From positions 1 through 12,604 of the forward strand of contig URDV01000039.1 of assembly GCA_900546605.1 (NCBI GenBank): DNA of 12,604 bases. The letters are read 5' to 3'. The notes below the pieces were generated by a model. The model had not been told where the DNA came from and searched no databases. It saw only the letters and a list, made by a program, of their open reading frames with translations. The position numbers and the translations under genes are program-made. The stretch is from an uncultured Prevotella sp. GTDB taxonomy: Bacteria; Bacteroidota; Bacteroidia; Bacteroidales; Bacteroidaceae. Below, piece after piece: positions 1 through 8,064 of this stretch (positions within the stretch are counted from its first letter, which is position 1; each line of letters starts with the position of its first letter).

Positions 1-66
1 CTTGGCAAACTTACCTGTTAACCCGTTAACTTGTCAACTTGTTTACTAATTCCGCCAACGCGTTAC
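1..66. repeat. GTTAAC-rich intergenic repeat, copy 1
   Basis: This stretch is built from variants of an 8-nt unit (AACTTGTT / GTTAAC). Its reverse complement matches the repeat arm at 11858-11908 at both ends: an ACGCGTTGGCG(G/A)AATT block and a TAACAGGTAAGTTTG block, with a diverged middle. It runs in the same direction as the arm at 11966-12023 and opposite to the arm at 11858-11908. The window starts inside or just before it, so its left limit is unknown. It is probably one end of the same MITE-like family described at 11858-12023. Confidence 0.7.
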
Positions 67-257
67 TTACATGTATTGACACACCTTATATATACAGCAC
101 TTTGTAATATACTTAACGTTATGTTTGGCCTTTTATTGTGCTTCATATAATGCACACGATTTGTTCATATATGCAACTATTACGAATAAACACAACAAAA
201 AAATGCCATATCGTCAAAAATATATATTAAACCACATACAAGCTTAAACTAAAATTG
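67..257. other. AT-rich intergenic stretch, no gene seen
   Basis: This AT-rich spacer lies between the repeat at the window start and the malic enzyme promoter. No convincing ORF, hairpin or RNA gene was seen on either strand. Confidence 0.5.
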
Positions 258-265
258 TAAATTTG
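258..265 (+). promoter_or_regulatory. Bacteroidetes -7 element (TAAATTTG) for the malic enzyme
   Basis: TAAATTTG fits the Bacteroidetes -7 consensus TAnnTTTG and lies 44 nt before the ATG at 310. No clear TTTG -33 box is seen at the usual distance, so the assignment rests on the -7 box alone. Confidence 0.5.
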
Positions 266-309
266 CTATCGAATAGTAATAATAACTTAACCACCCAACA
301 ATATATTAT

Positions 310-2592
310 ATGGTAAAGATAACCAAGGAGGCAGCCCTACATTATCACGAAATGGGCAAGCCTGGCAAAATTGAAATTGTGCCAACGAAACCTTATCGTA
401 CTCAAACTGACCTTTCACTGGCTTATTCACCTGGTGTGGCTGAACCTTGTCTTGAAATACAAAAGAATCCGCACGATGCTTACCGCTACACGAACAAGGG
501 TAACTTGGTAGCTGTTATTTCAAATGGTACGGCTGTACTCGGATTGGGCGACATAGGTGCTATGAGTGGCAAACCTGTAATGGAGGGTAAGAGCCTTTTG
601 TTCAAAATTTATGCTGGTGTCGATGCCTTTGATATTGAGGTGAACGAAAAAGATCCTGAAAAATTTATTGCTGCTGTTAAGGCCATTGCACCAACCTTTG
701 GCGGTATAAACTTGGAGGACATCAAGGCACCTGAGTGTTTTGAAATTGAGCAACGCTTAAAAGCTGAACTCGACATTCCGGTTATGCACGATGACCAACA
801 TGGCACAGCTATTATTTCAGCTGCAGGACTCATTAATGCATTGATGGTGGCTGGCAAAAAAATTGAAGATGCTAAGATTGTTGTGAATGGCGCAGGTGCT
901 GCTGCTATTTCATGCACTCGCCTTTATTGTGCCTTTGGCGCACGCAAAGAGAATGTGGTGATGCTCGACTCGAAGGGCGTTATCACTGCCGACCGCGACA
1001 ACTTGAATGCTCAAAAGCGTGAGTTTGCTACGTCGCGCACTGATGTTCACACGCTGGCCGAGGCGGTGAATGGAGCCGATGTGTTTGTAGGCTTATCAAA
1101 GGGTAATGTGCTAACGCAAGACATGGTGCGCTCTATGGCACAAAATCCTATTATCTTTGCATTGGCTAACCCTGTGCCTGAAATTTCATATGAGGATGCT
1201 ACTGCCGCACGTCCTGACGTGCTGATGAGTACTGGACGTACTGACTACCCCAACCAAATTAACAATGTTATTGGTTTCCCCTACATTTTCCGTGGTGCAC
1301 TCGACACTGCTGCCAGTGCTATTAATGAGGAAATGAAAATGGCTGCGGCTCGTGCTATTGCCGACTTAGCGCGTCGCCCTGTGCCCGACATCGTGAATCG
1401 TGCCTACCATGTGCGCAATTTCACCTTCGGCCCTGACTACTTCATACCTAAACCTGTCGATCCTCGCCTCATCACTGAGGTGAGCATGGCGGTGGCTAAA
1501 GCTGCCATGGATAGTGGGGTGGCACGCACACCTATTAAGGACTGGAAAGCTTATCGTCAGCACCTTCGCGAACTGATGGGACAAGAGAGCAAATTCACAC
1601 AAAACCTTTATGACACAGCTCGCTCTAACCCCAAACGTGTGGTATTTGCCGAGGGTACACACCCCACCATGTTGCAGGCTGCTGTTAAGGCAAAGGAGGA
1701 GGGCATTTGCTTCCCTGTGCTATTAGGCAACGATGTTCATATTCATGCATTGGCTGATGAGTTGAAACTGAACCTCGACGGCATTGAAATCTTGAATCTG
1801 CGCAATGACACGCAAAACGAACGTCGCCATCGTTATGCTCAACTATTTGCTAAAAAGATGGAGCGTAAGGGATACACGCCACAAGAAGCCGAAGACAAAA
1901 TGTATGAGCGTAACTACTTTGGCATGATGATGGTTGAAACGGGCGAAGCGGATGCTTTCATCACTGGACTTTACACTAAATACTCTAACACCTTTAAGGT
2001 GGCACGTGAGGTGATTGGCATTCGTGAGGGATATAACCACTTTGGCACTATGCACTTGGTGAATACTAAAAAGGGTATTCTCTTTGTTGCCGACACTTTG
2101 GTGAATCGCCACCCCGATGAGGATACTCTTTATGACATTGCACGCCTTTCAGCCTCAACGGTTCGCTTCTTTAACCGTGTGCCTACAATGGCTATGCTTT
2201 CTTACTCTAACTTTGGCACTGACAACGATGGTAGCGCTCTCACCGTGCAGCATGTGGTGAGCCGCTTGCATGCTGAACAACCTGACTTGGCGCTGGATGG
2301 CGAAATGCAATTGAACTTTGCCATGGACAAGGAGTTGCGTGACGAGAAATATCCTTTTAACACACTAAAGGGACAGGATGTTAACACGCTCATCTTCCCC
2401 AATCTGTCATCAGCTAATTCGTCGTATAAAATGGTAAAGGCTTTGGCTGACGATGATGAGGTGGTTGGCCCTATACAAATGGGCTTGAACAAACCTATTC
2501 ACTTCACTGACTTTGAAAGTTCGGTTAACGACATTGTCAACATTACTGCTGTGGCCGTTATTGACGCTATTGTTGCCGAAAAAAAACTATAA
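310..2592 (+). CDS. maeB: NADP-dependent malic enzyme with C-terminal phosphotransacetylase-like domain
   Basis: This enzyme oxidatively decarboxylates malate to pyruvate and CO2, yielding NADPH in the cytoplasm and linking the C4 pool to pyruvate and acetyl-CoA. The 760-residue length is that of the MaeB-type hybrid enzymes. The malic N-terminal domain covers about residues 15-155, with the YSPGVAEPC motif at 39-47 (likely catalytic Tyr39), Lys94, and the LEDIKAPECF metal-binding segment (Glu136, Asp137) plus DDQHGTA (Asp161/Asp162). The NAD(P)-binding domain follows, with GAGAAA at 195-200 and ALANPVPE at 284-291. Residues from about 430 to the end form a phosphotransacetylase-like domain (VVFAEG near 444, SYSNFG at 631-636). 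In E. coli MaeB this domain is regulatory, responding to acetyl-CoA, rather than clearly catalytic. The ATG at 310 gives the normal family N-terminus. The gene is monocistronic, with a promoter at 258 and a strong terminator at 2639. All expected key residues are present. Confidence 0.95.
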   Translation: MVKITKEAALHYHEMGKPGKIEIVPTKPYRTQTDLSLAYSPGVAEPCLEIQKNPHDAYRYTNKGNLVAVISNGTAVLGLGDIGAMSGKPVMEGKSLLFKIYAGVDAFDIEVNEKDPEKFIAAVKAIAPTFGGINLEDIKAPECFEIEQRLKAELDIPVMHDDQHGTAIISAAGLINALMVAGKKIEDAKIVVNGAGAAAISCTRLYCAFGARKENVVMLDSKGVITADRDNLNAQKREFATSRTDVHTLAEAVNGADVFVGLSKGNVLTQDMVRSMAQNPIIFALANPVPEISYEDATAARPDVLMSTGRTDYPNQINNVIGFPYIFRGALDTAASAINEEMKMAAARAIADLARRPVPDIVNRAYHVRNFTFGPDYFIPKPVDPRLITEVSMAVAKAAMDSGVARTPIKDWKAYRQHLRELMGQESKFTQNLYDTARSNPKRVVFAEGTHPTMLQAAVKAKEEGICFPVLLGNDVHIHALADELKLNLDGIEILNLRNDTQNERRHRYAQLFAKKMERKGYTPQEAEDKMYERNYFGMMMVETGEADAFITGLYTKYSNTFKVAREVIGIREGYNHFGTMHLVNTKKGILFVADTLVNRHPDEDTLYDIARLSASTVRFFNRVPTMAMLSYSNFGTDNDGSALTVQHVVSRLHAEQPDLALDGEMQLNFAMDKELRDEKYPFNTLKGQDVNTLIFPNLSSANSSYKMVKALADDDEVVGPIQMGLNKPIHFTDFESSVNDIVNITAVAVIDAIVAEKKL

Positions 2593-2638
2593 GTTGACAA
2601 CTTCTTTTATGTAGTTTACAACATAACACTTTTTACTC

Positions 2639-2684
2639 ACAAAGCTGGTTCCCTTATTTTATGGAGCCAGCTTTGTTTTCTTTA
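2639..2684 (+). terminator. Intrinsic terminator of the malic enzyme gene
   Basis: ACAAAGCTGGTTCC (2639-2652) pairs with GGAGCCAGCTTTGT (2663-2676) over 14 bp including one G-U pair, around a 10-nt loop. A T-rich tract (TTTCTTTA) follows. It lies 46 nt after the stop codon and separates the gene from the TPR gene. Confidence 0.85.
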
Positions 2685-2791
2685 TTGTTTATAGACTGAG
2701 CAGGATAAGGATGTTCGTAAATTTCTTTACCTCAACTCTAAAACTTCTCAACTTTTAAACTCAGCAATCCTCAACTTTTCAACGAAGTTAC

Positions 2792-2799
2792 TACCTTTG
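2792..2799 (+). promoter_or_regulatory. -7 element (TACCTTTG) abutting the TPR gene start
   Basis: TACCTTTG fits TAnnTTTG exactly and is the same octamer used by both tRNA promoters in this window. It ends only 4 nt before the ATG at 2804, so transcription would begin at or next to the start codon, giving a leaderless or nearly leaderless mRNA. No TTTG -33 box is obvious. Confidence 0.55.
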
Positions 2800-2803
2800 T
2801 CGC

Positions 2804-3760
2804 ATGAAAAGATTTTGCATACTTACGCTTTTATTTTGTGGACTTACCACCATGCTCACGCTACAAGCGCAAACCATTATTCCGCTTGAACGAGGTAAAG
2901 TTGGAGTAAGAGCCAAAAACATAGAAGACTATAAAAATGACATGAAAATAGCCGAGCGACTGCGCGACGACTCCCTGCTTTATGTCGACAACTTGCGCCG
3001 TGCTTTTAACGCGCTGCATACGGACTCTTTGGCACAAGCCGAACGATTATTTAACGAAGCGCTGAAACTACGTCCTACCGCACCTGGCAATCATATCATA
3101 CGCTACAACTTAGGACTTGTCGACATGGCACGTGGCAATAATGTAGAGGCCATAAAAAAACTTACTGACATTATTAAGACCTACCCCAACTACTTTGACG
3201 CACGATTAGCTCGCGCTGAAGCTTATTTGCAATTAGGACGCACTAACGAGGCTATTGACGATGCACAACAATTGCTCGAGAAACAACACCTTGATGGCAT
3301 GACTGCCGATATAGCCGAACGTGCTCGCTTTGTTAGAGCCGCAGCTCGCTATCAACTGCGACTTTACCCCGATGCTCATGCCGACTTGCAAACAATAATG
3401 GGAGATAACCCACAAAACGTGAATGCACAAATTCTTGATGCACTCACCTTGCAACAAATGGGACGACCTAAAGAGGCTCTCAACCGACTTAACTTGATTG
3501 TTGAAGCACACCCCCACCACATTGACGCTATTAGCACACGCGCAGCAGTGGAGGCTGAACTCAACCTTACGGCTATGGCACGTGCTGACTATGACACGCT
3601 CATAAAATGGCAACCTAATGAAAGCAGCTACTACATTGAACGTGCAAAAATGCTCATTCGATTGGGTGAAAAGAAAGCGGCACGCAATGACCTTGACGCT
3701 GCTGTAAGAATGGGGGTTCCACAAGGCATGGTGCACCTACTTTATCAACAAGTAAGATAG
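2804..3760 (+). CDS. Secreted tetratricopeptide-repeat protein
   Basis: This is a protein of 318 residues with a typical signal peptide (MKRF plus a hydrophobic core, cleavage probably after LQAQ near residue 23), so it is exported to the periplasm or outer membrane. After a charged linker (about residues 30-65), most of the chain is helical repeats of TPR type at roughly 65-95, 98-130, 132-162, 173-205, 207-240, 241-273 and 275-305. The typical small-residue and tyrosine spacing is visible, for example in YNLGLVDMARGNNVEAI (101-117) and ARAEAYLQLGRTNEAI (136-151). TPR arrays act as protein-binding scaffolds, and no enzymatic motif is seen. The start at 2804 is supported by the signal peptide and the promoter box just before it. 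The glycoside hydrolase gene follows after a 121-nt gap with no strong terminator, so the two may be co-transcribed. The specific partner cannot be told from sequence. Confidence 0.9.
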   Translation: MKRFCILTLLFCGLTTMLTLQAQTIIPLERGKVGVRAKNIEDYKNDMKIAERLRDDSLLYVDNLRRAFNALHTDSLAQAERLFNEALKLRPTAPGNHIIRYNLGLVDMARGNNVEAIKKLTDIIKTYPNYFDARLARAEAYLQLGRTNEAIDDAQQLLEKQHLDGMTADIAERARFVRAAARYQLRLYPDAHADLQTIMGDNPQNVNAQILDALTLQQMGRPKEALNRLNLIVEAHPHHIDAISTRAAVEAELNLTAMARADYDTLIKWQPNESSYYIERAKMLIRLGEKKAARNDLDAAVRMGVPQGMVHLLYQQVR

Positions 3761-3881
3761 GAGTGAAATAACGGTTTTTTCTGGAGGGGGCACTCTCCTT
3801 GCTTCACCTCTTTACTCCGAGTCACATCCATCTTTCTTGTTTACTGTTCACCATTTCACTTTTCAACTTTTACACTTTCTC

Positions 3882-5339
3882 ATGCGCAAACTGCTTTTAC
3901 TCATACTTGTTTATTGTTTTACGCTATACGCGCAAGCCTATCCACAACACTCACCAGCCTCAGCACACATTAGGTATGAAGTGCGGGCAGCATGGCTTAC
4001 TACCCTTATGGGACTCGATTGGCCTCAAAAAGCTGCACACACTCCCGAACAAGTGAAGCAACAACAAGCTGACCTTTGCCAACAACTTGACCAACTCAAA
4101 AAGGCGGGTATCAACACCATCTTATTCCAAACACGCATTCGCTCTACCACGGCTTATGCCTCAGCCATAGAACCTTGGGATGGTGTGTTTACAGGACAAG
4201 TAGGAAAACGACCTACTTACGACCCTCTAAAATTGGCCATTGACGAATGTCACAAACGTGGTATGGAATGCCATGCATGGGTGGTAGCCTTCCCTATTTG
4301 CAAAGTAGCCGTGGCTAAGCAATTGGGCAAAAAAGCACTGCCCGCACAACATCCCGAACTTTGTCAACGCTGTGGCGACCAGTGGATGATGGACCCTGGG
4401 GTGCCTGGCACAGCTACTTATTTGGCACGCATTTGCAAAGAAATTGCCGAAAATTACAACATCGATGGCATTCACCTTGACTATATTCGTTACCCCGAAG
4501 CTGGCATACCCTTTAATGACGACAAGACCTATCGCACCTATGGCAAGGGACTAAGTAAAACTGCTTGGCGAACAGCTAACATTGACCGCTGTGTACAAAC
4601 CATTCAACAAGCAGTCAAAACTGTTAAACCATGGATAAAGTTAAGTTGCTCACCCGTGGGGAAATACGCTGACCTCAGTCGCTATTCTTCACGCGGATGG
4701 AACGCACGAGACGCTGTGTCGCAAGATGCACAGCGATGGTTACGCATGGGGTGGATGGATATGCTCTTTCCGATGATGTATTTTGATGGCGACCACTACT
4801 ACCCTTTTCTGGCTGACTGGCACGAAAATGAATCTGACCACCCAATAGTTCCGGGCTTAGGCATTTACTTTTTAAACCCACAACTTAAAAATTGGCCTTT
4901 ACTTGTTATTCAACGTCAAATGAACGTGGCACGCAATGAGGGATTAGCTGGTCAGGCTTTCTTTCGCACCCGCTTTTTGCTGAACAACGAAAAGGGCTTA
5001 TACACTTGGCTACAAACTCAATTTTACGCTCAACCTGCTCTACCCATTCCCATGACATGGCAAGATAGCATTCCACCTGTAGCTCCCTCGCACGTGTCAT
5101 TGCAAATCAATAAATGGCATTTGCAACTCAGCTGGACTCCAGTTTCCGATAACACGCCCATACATTATAATGTATATCGACTTGACTCCACATATGGTGA
5201 CCAATTGTTAGCCATACGCACAGATTGCACACATTTTGAACAAACGATTGTGCTTCCAGCCCTACGCCATAGCCGTTATGCTGTTACTGCAGTTGATGCC
5301 TATGGCAACGAGAGTCAACCCACCTTTGCACAGCTATAA
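3882..5339 (+). CDS. GHL10-family (DigH/YngK-like) secreted glycoside hydrolase with C-terminal FnIII-like domain
   Basis: The frame is open from an ATG at 3837, but the ATG at 3882 gives a clean signal peptide (MRKLLLLILVYCFTLYAQA), whereas the 15 extra residues would spoil it. I therefore use 3882, giving 485 residues. The mature protein begins with the family hallmark EVRAAWLTT (33-41) and then shows a TIM-barrel-like series: TILFQTR (79-85), GMECHAWVVAF (127-137), DGIHLDYIRYP (195-205) with the expected catalytic-region acidic residues, SCSPVG (255-260) and WMDMLFPMMYFDG (291-303). Residues from about 398 to the end form a fibronectin type III-like domain (PPVAPSHV, LSWTP, YNVYRLD, YAVTAVDAYGNES). 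GHL10 proteins (PF02638) include E. coli DigH, which cuts denuded peptidoglycan glycan strands, so a periplasmic cell-wall role is likely; this is family inference. About 90 nt of pyrimidine-rich leader precede the start, with no Shine-Dalgarno site. Confidence 0.88.
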   Translation: MRKLLLLILVYCFTLYAQAYPQHSPASAHIRYEVRAAWLTTLMGLDWPQKAAHTPEQVKQQQADLCQQLDQLKKAGINTILFQTRIRSTTAYASAIEPWDGVFTGQVGKRPTYDPLKLAIDECHKRGMECHAWVVAFPICKVAVAKQLGKKALPAQHPELCQRCGDQWMMDPGVPGTATYLARICKEIAENYNIDGIHLDYIRYPEAGIPFNDDKTYRTYGKGLSKTAWRTANIDRCVQTIQQAVKTVKPWIKLSCSPVGKYADLSRYSSRGWNARDAVSQDAQRWLRMGWMDMLFPMMYFDGDHYYPFLADWHENESDHPIVPGLGIYFLNPQLKNWPLLVIQRQMNVARNEGLAGQAFFRTRFLLNNEKGLYTWLQTQFYAQPALPIPMTWQDSIPPVAPSHVSLQINKWHLQLSWTPVSDNTPIHYNVYRLDSTYGDQLLAIRTDCTHFEQTIVLPALRHSRYAVTAVDAYGNESQPTFAQL

Positions 5340-5372
5340 AGCGCTTTGCTATACTCTTAAAAGCACTTTTTT
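5338..5372 (+). terminator. Probable terminator after the GHL10 gene
   Basis: AAAGCGCTTT (5338-5347) pairs with AAAGCACTTT (5360-5369) with one mismatch and runs into a six-T tract. The left arm overlaps the last two bases of the stop codon. It is weaker than the other terminators in the window. Confidence 0.5.
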
Positions 5373-5402
5373 AAAATAAAATCAAAAAAAACAGCCTAAA
5401 AG

Positions 5403-5433
5403 TTTGGTATGTAAAAAATAATGTCTACCTTTG
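5403..5433 (+). promoter_or_regulatory. Promoter of tRNA-Thr
   Basis: TTTG (5403-5406) and TACCTTTG (5426-5433) are separated by exactly 19 nt, a near-perfect Bacteroidetes -33/-7 promoter. Transcription would start around 5437, about 45 nt before the mature tRNA. Confidence 0.85.
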
Positions 5434-5482
5434 CACTCGCAAAACGGAAAGAAATACTTCCGCAAGCAACCTACAAAGGTTT

Positions 5483-5556
5483 GCCTCTTTAGCTCAGTTG
5501 GCCAGAGCACGTGATTTGTAATCTCGGGGTCGTTGGTTCGAATCCGACAAGAGGCT
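5483..5556 (+). tRNA. tRNA-Thr (anticodon TGT)
   Basis: The 74-nt cloverleaf has acceptor stem GCCTCTT/AAGAGGC with discriminator T, D-arm GCTC...GAGC, and anticodon loop TTTGTAA with TGT at 5517-5519, which reads ACA (Thr). The T-arm is GTTGG-TTCGAAT-CCGAC. The anticodon stem carries one T-T mismatch. CCA is not encoded (TCA follows), as is usual in this phylum. It is a single gene with its own promoter and terminator. Confidence 0.96.
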
Positions 5557-5569
5557 CAAAAAAAATAGT

Positions 5570-5607
5570 AAGCTATTCAATGCAAAAGCGTTGGATAGCT
5601 TTTTTTG
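5570..5607 (+). terminator. Intrinsic terminator of tRNA-Thr
   Basis: AAGCTATTCAATGC (5570-5583) pairs with GCGTTGGATAGCTT (5588-5601) over 14 bp with two G-U pairs around an AAAA loop, followed by a run of T. It is 13 nt downstream of the tRNA. Confidence 0.88.
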
Positions 5608-5660
5608 TTCCATATACCTTCCTTTCATTCCTCTTTCACATCACTTACAAAAATATTAGC

Positions 5661-5668
5661 TAACTTTG
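5661..5668 (+). promoter_or_regulatory. -7 element (TAACTTTG) for trkH
   Basis: TAACTTTG fits TAnnTTTG and lies 24 nt before the ATG at 5693. The upstream -33 region has no clear TTTG. The tRNA-Thr terminator lies before it, so trkH is probably transcribed independently. Confidence 0.55.
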
Positions 5669-5692
5669 TACTCGTTTTAAAAGTTACTGACA

Positions 5693-7150
5693 ATGCTCAA
5701 TTTACCTTTAATATATAAAGTGCTCGGCACCTTGTTGCAACTTGAGGCTCTCATGTTAGGCGTTTGCTTTGGCATGGGCTATTGGTTTCACGAAACACAT
5801 CACCTCACCTTTGCACTACCCGCACTCATTGCTTTAACCATTGGCACTTTGTTACGTTTCTTCGGTCGACATGCTGAAAACCGCATGGGGCGACGTGATG
5901 GTTTCCTCATTGTATCGCTCACATGGATTGTTTTTTCAATCATCGGTATGCTACCCTTCTTAGTAGGCAACTATCAACCACGCGTAGCTGCTGCTTTTTT
6001 CGAAACCATGTCGGGCTTTACCACTACTGGAGCCACAGCATTTACTGATGTTGACGCTCTGCCACGATCTATACTATTGTGGCGAAGCATGACACACTGG
6101 ATAGGTGGTATGGGTATTGTTTTCTTCACCATTGCCATTTTGCCTAACATGGGGGGCGGAGAACTAAAACTATTTTCAGCCGAAGCCACTGGACTGAAAA
6201 TAGACAAACTACACCCTCGAATTAGTACTACTGCTCGGTGGCTTTGGAGCCTTTACTTATTGCTCACCATCACTTGCATGGGGGCTTACTTTTTGGGAGG
6301 CATGGGACTTTTTGATGCCATTTGCCACGGACTCTCGACCATTGGCACTGGAGGCTTTTCAACACACACCGACAGCATTGCATGGTTTCACTCCACACGC
6401 CTACAGTGGATTGCTACACTATTTATGTTTTTAGCCAGCATCAACTGTACACTTCTTTACCTTTTCTTCATCAAACGCCGAGTGCGCGACGTGCTACACG
6501 ATGATGAGCTACGTTGCTTCCTCGCCATTTTCATTGCAGTAGCCCTTAGCATTACGGGTATATTAATGTATGCCGATGGGATTGACTTCGCTACAGCCCT
6601 ACGTAGTGCTTTTTTCAACACTGCTTCACTACAAAGCACAACAGGCTTTAGCGATGAGGACTTTATGAAATGGCACCCCACCATTTGGCTCATACTATCA
6701 TTTATTAGCATCATTGGTGCATGTGCGGGATCTACTAGTGGCGGACTCAAGTGTGTGCGTGTACTCATGGTGTGGCGACTCACCAAGGCTGAATTTAAAA
6801 AGATGCTGCACCCACATGCGGTTTTACCCGTGCGCATCAACAACACCCTTATCACTTCACAAACAGCTCGCACGGTGTTTGTGTTCTTTGTGGTTTACTT
6901 TATTCTTATCATGTTAGCCACTTTTGCTATGGTAGCCATGGGACTTTCATTGCTTGACTCCTTTGGCCTTGCCATATCATCATTCAGCAACGTTGGTCCG
7001 AGCATAGGTCACTTGGTAGGACCATTAGGTTCCTGGAATGTACTCAACGACACTACTCTATGGATTAACTCCTTCCTTATGTTAGCAGGACGCCTTGAAG
7101 TGTTTTCGCTTTTACTCCCGCTCACCCCTGCCTTTTGGCGTGACGAATAG
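5693..7150 (+). CDS. trkH: TrkH-type potassium uptake membrane subunit
   Basis: This is the inner-membrane pore-forming subunit of a Trk/Ktr-type K+ uptake system. Its 485 residues match the usual TrkH length. All four pore-loop filter segments can be seen: FTTTGAT (109-115), STIGTGG (215-221), QSTTGFS (314-320) and SNVGPS (432-437). The GSTSGG segment (346-351) resembles the flexible intramembrane gating loop, and the end carries the conserved AGRLEVF (465-471) and LLPLTPAFW. Many hydrophobic segments span the chain, starting with residues 7-32 and 40-57. Such pores normally work with a cytosolic TrkA/KtrA nucleotide-binding partner. None lies in this window: a tRNA precedes the gene and a convergent HU gene follows. 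It is probably monocistronic, with a promoter at 5661 and a terminator at 7242. Confidence 0.94.
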   Translation: MLNLPLIYKVLGTLLQLEALMLGVCFGMGYWFHETHHLTFALPALIALTIGTLLRFFGRHAENRMGRRDGFLIVSLTWIVFSIIGMLPFLVGNYQPRVAAAFFETMSGFTTTGATAFTDVDALPRSILLWRSMTHWIGGMGIVFFTIAILPNMGGGELKLFSAEATGLKIDKLHPRISTTARWLWSLYLLLTITCMGAYFLGGMGLFDAICHGLSTIGTGGFSTHTDSIAWFHSTRLQWIATLFMFLASINCTLLYLFFIKRRVRDVLHDDELRCFLAIFIAVALSITGILMYADGIDFATALRSAFFNTASLQSTTGFSDEDFMKWHPTIWLILSFISIIGACAGSTSGGLKCVRVLMVWRLTKAEFKKMLHPHAVLPVRINNTLITSQTARTVFVFFVVYFILIMLATFAMVAMGLSLLDSFGLAISSFSNVGPSIGHLVGPLGSWNVLNDTTLWINSFLMLAGRLEVFSLLLPLTPAFWRDE

Positions 7151-7241
7151 AGATTTGAGCTACTAAAAGTTCTCACATATCTTCGCTACATAATTTTCTG
7201 TTCTCCCAAGTTCTTTTTTACCCTAAAATGAGTGAACCCCA

Positions 7242-7289
7242 AAAAGGCTCAGAGATTTTAAGCAACAACCTAAAATCTCTGAGCCTTTT
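7242..7289. terminator. Bidirectional terminator between trkH and the HU gene
   Basis: AAAAGGCTCAGAGATTTTA (7242-7260) and its perfect 19-bp complement (7271-7289) enclose a 10-nt loop. The A-rich start and T-rich end give a U tract on either strand. It lies between convergent genes (trkH ends 7150, HU ends 7317), so it can serve both. Confidence 0.9.
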
Positions 7290-7316
7290 AAGCGTATAAA
7301 TAGTTCAAACTGATGC

Positions 7317-7589
7317 TTATGCGTTAACACTGGCAGCAAGTTCAGCACCAGCCTTAAACTTAATCACCTTTTTTGCAGCAATTTGAATTTTCTGCTTAGT
7401 TGAAGGATTGATGCCCTCACGAGCTGGACGTTCATTGAGCGAGAAAGTACCAAAACCAAGAATGGCAACCTTATCACCTTCCTTCAAAGCACCTGAAATA
7501 GCGTTTAATACAGCGTCGAGCGCTTTTTTTGAGTCTGCCTTGCTCAAGCCTTCAGCTGCAATGGCATTTAGGAGGTCTGTCTTGTTCAT
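7317..7589 (-). CDS. HU-family DNA-binding protein
   Basis: This 90-residue histone-like protein is the usual HU length. It binds and bends DNA without strong sequence preference and helps compact the nucleoid, acting as a dimer. The helical dimerisation half is residues 1-42 (MNKTDLLNAIAAEGLSKADS onward). The GFGTFSLNERPAREG segment (45-59) leads into the DNA-binding beta arm with NPSTKQ (61-66), where Pro62 is the expected intercalating proline. The chain then closes with AAKKVIKFKAG (71-81). The gene runs on the minus strand, converges on trkH, and has its own promoter about 120 nt upstream at 7710-7741. It could be any of the several HU paralogues Bacteroidales carry, so I give no symbol. 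Confidence 0.95.
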   Translation of the reverse strand: MNKTDLLNAIAAEGLSKADSKKALDAVLNAISGALKEGDKVAILGFGTFSLNERPAREGINPSTKQKIQIAAKKVIKFKAGAELAASVNA

Positions 7590-7709
7590 ATTGTGTAGTA
7601 TAATTAAAAATATTTGTCATTTAAAAATGCACTATGCGCTCTGCCATGAATGTGTCCAAAAGGCTAAAGTGCCCTAAACAAAGGCATTGTGAGCGTTCAT
7701 AATACTTTG

Positions 7710-7741
7710 CAAATATAGGGCATGTAACGCGAAGGCACAAA
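7710..7741 (-). promoter_or_regulatory. Promoter of the HU gene
   Basis: On the minus strand, TTTG (7741-7738) and TATATTTG (7717-7710) are separated by 20 nt, matching the Bacteroidetes -33/-7 pattern. Transcription would start near 7703, giving a leader of about 110 nt. Confidence 0.65.
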
Positions 7742-7971
7742 CATTTCTTTATTTTTTTAATGTTGAGTATAAAAAAAATGCGTTTTTCCCCTTTCAGTCG
7801 CCATAATACTTAACGTAAACACAACATTTTCAACACCAAAGGGCCATAAACGCTCACATTTCATAGCAAAATTTTGCTTTAACTTCATCTTATTTTTCAC
7901 GTAACAACTTAGCTTTCGCATTTATCTAAGGGGTGTTCTTTCAACAAAACATAAAGAAAGCCACAAAATAT
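7742..7971. other. Intergenic stretch between the HU promoter and the tRNA-Leu promoter, no gene seen
   Basis: This AT-rich spacer has poly-A/T runs and no convincing ORF, hairpin or RNA gene on either strand. The divergent HU and tRNA-Leu promoters flank it. Confidence 0.5.
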
Positions 7972-8002
7972 TTTGCCATGTAACCTAAAAGCATTACCTT
8001 TG
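7972..8002 (+). promoter_or_regulatory. Promoter of tRNA-Leu
   Basis: TTTG (7972-7975) and TACCTTTG (7995-8002) are separated by 19 nt, the same octamer and spacing as the tRNA-Thr promoter. Transcription would start around 8006, about 60 nt before the mature tRNA. Confidence 0.85.
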
Positions 8003-8064
8003 CACTGAATTTGTAATGCAAATAGTTATCATTTACAATTTCAACAAAGAACAAATCAACCACT

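Noticed and set aside
609..917. Minus-strand ORF within the malic enzyme gene
   Set aside because: It is a shadow of the strongly supported plus-strand gene.
3759..3801. Weak hairpin AGGAGTG / CACTCTCCT after the TPR gene
   Set aside because: The stem is short and bulged, and no T tract follows the 3' arm.
3799..4056. An 85-codon plus-strand ORF before and overlapping the GHL10 gene
   Set aside because: It is in another frame over the signal peptide region of the real gene and has no recognisable motif.
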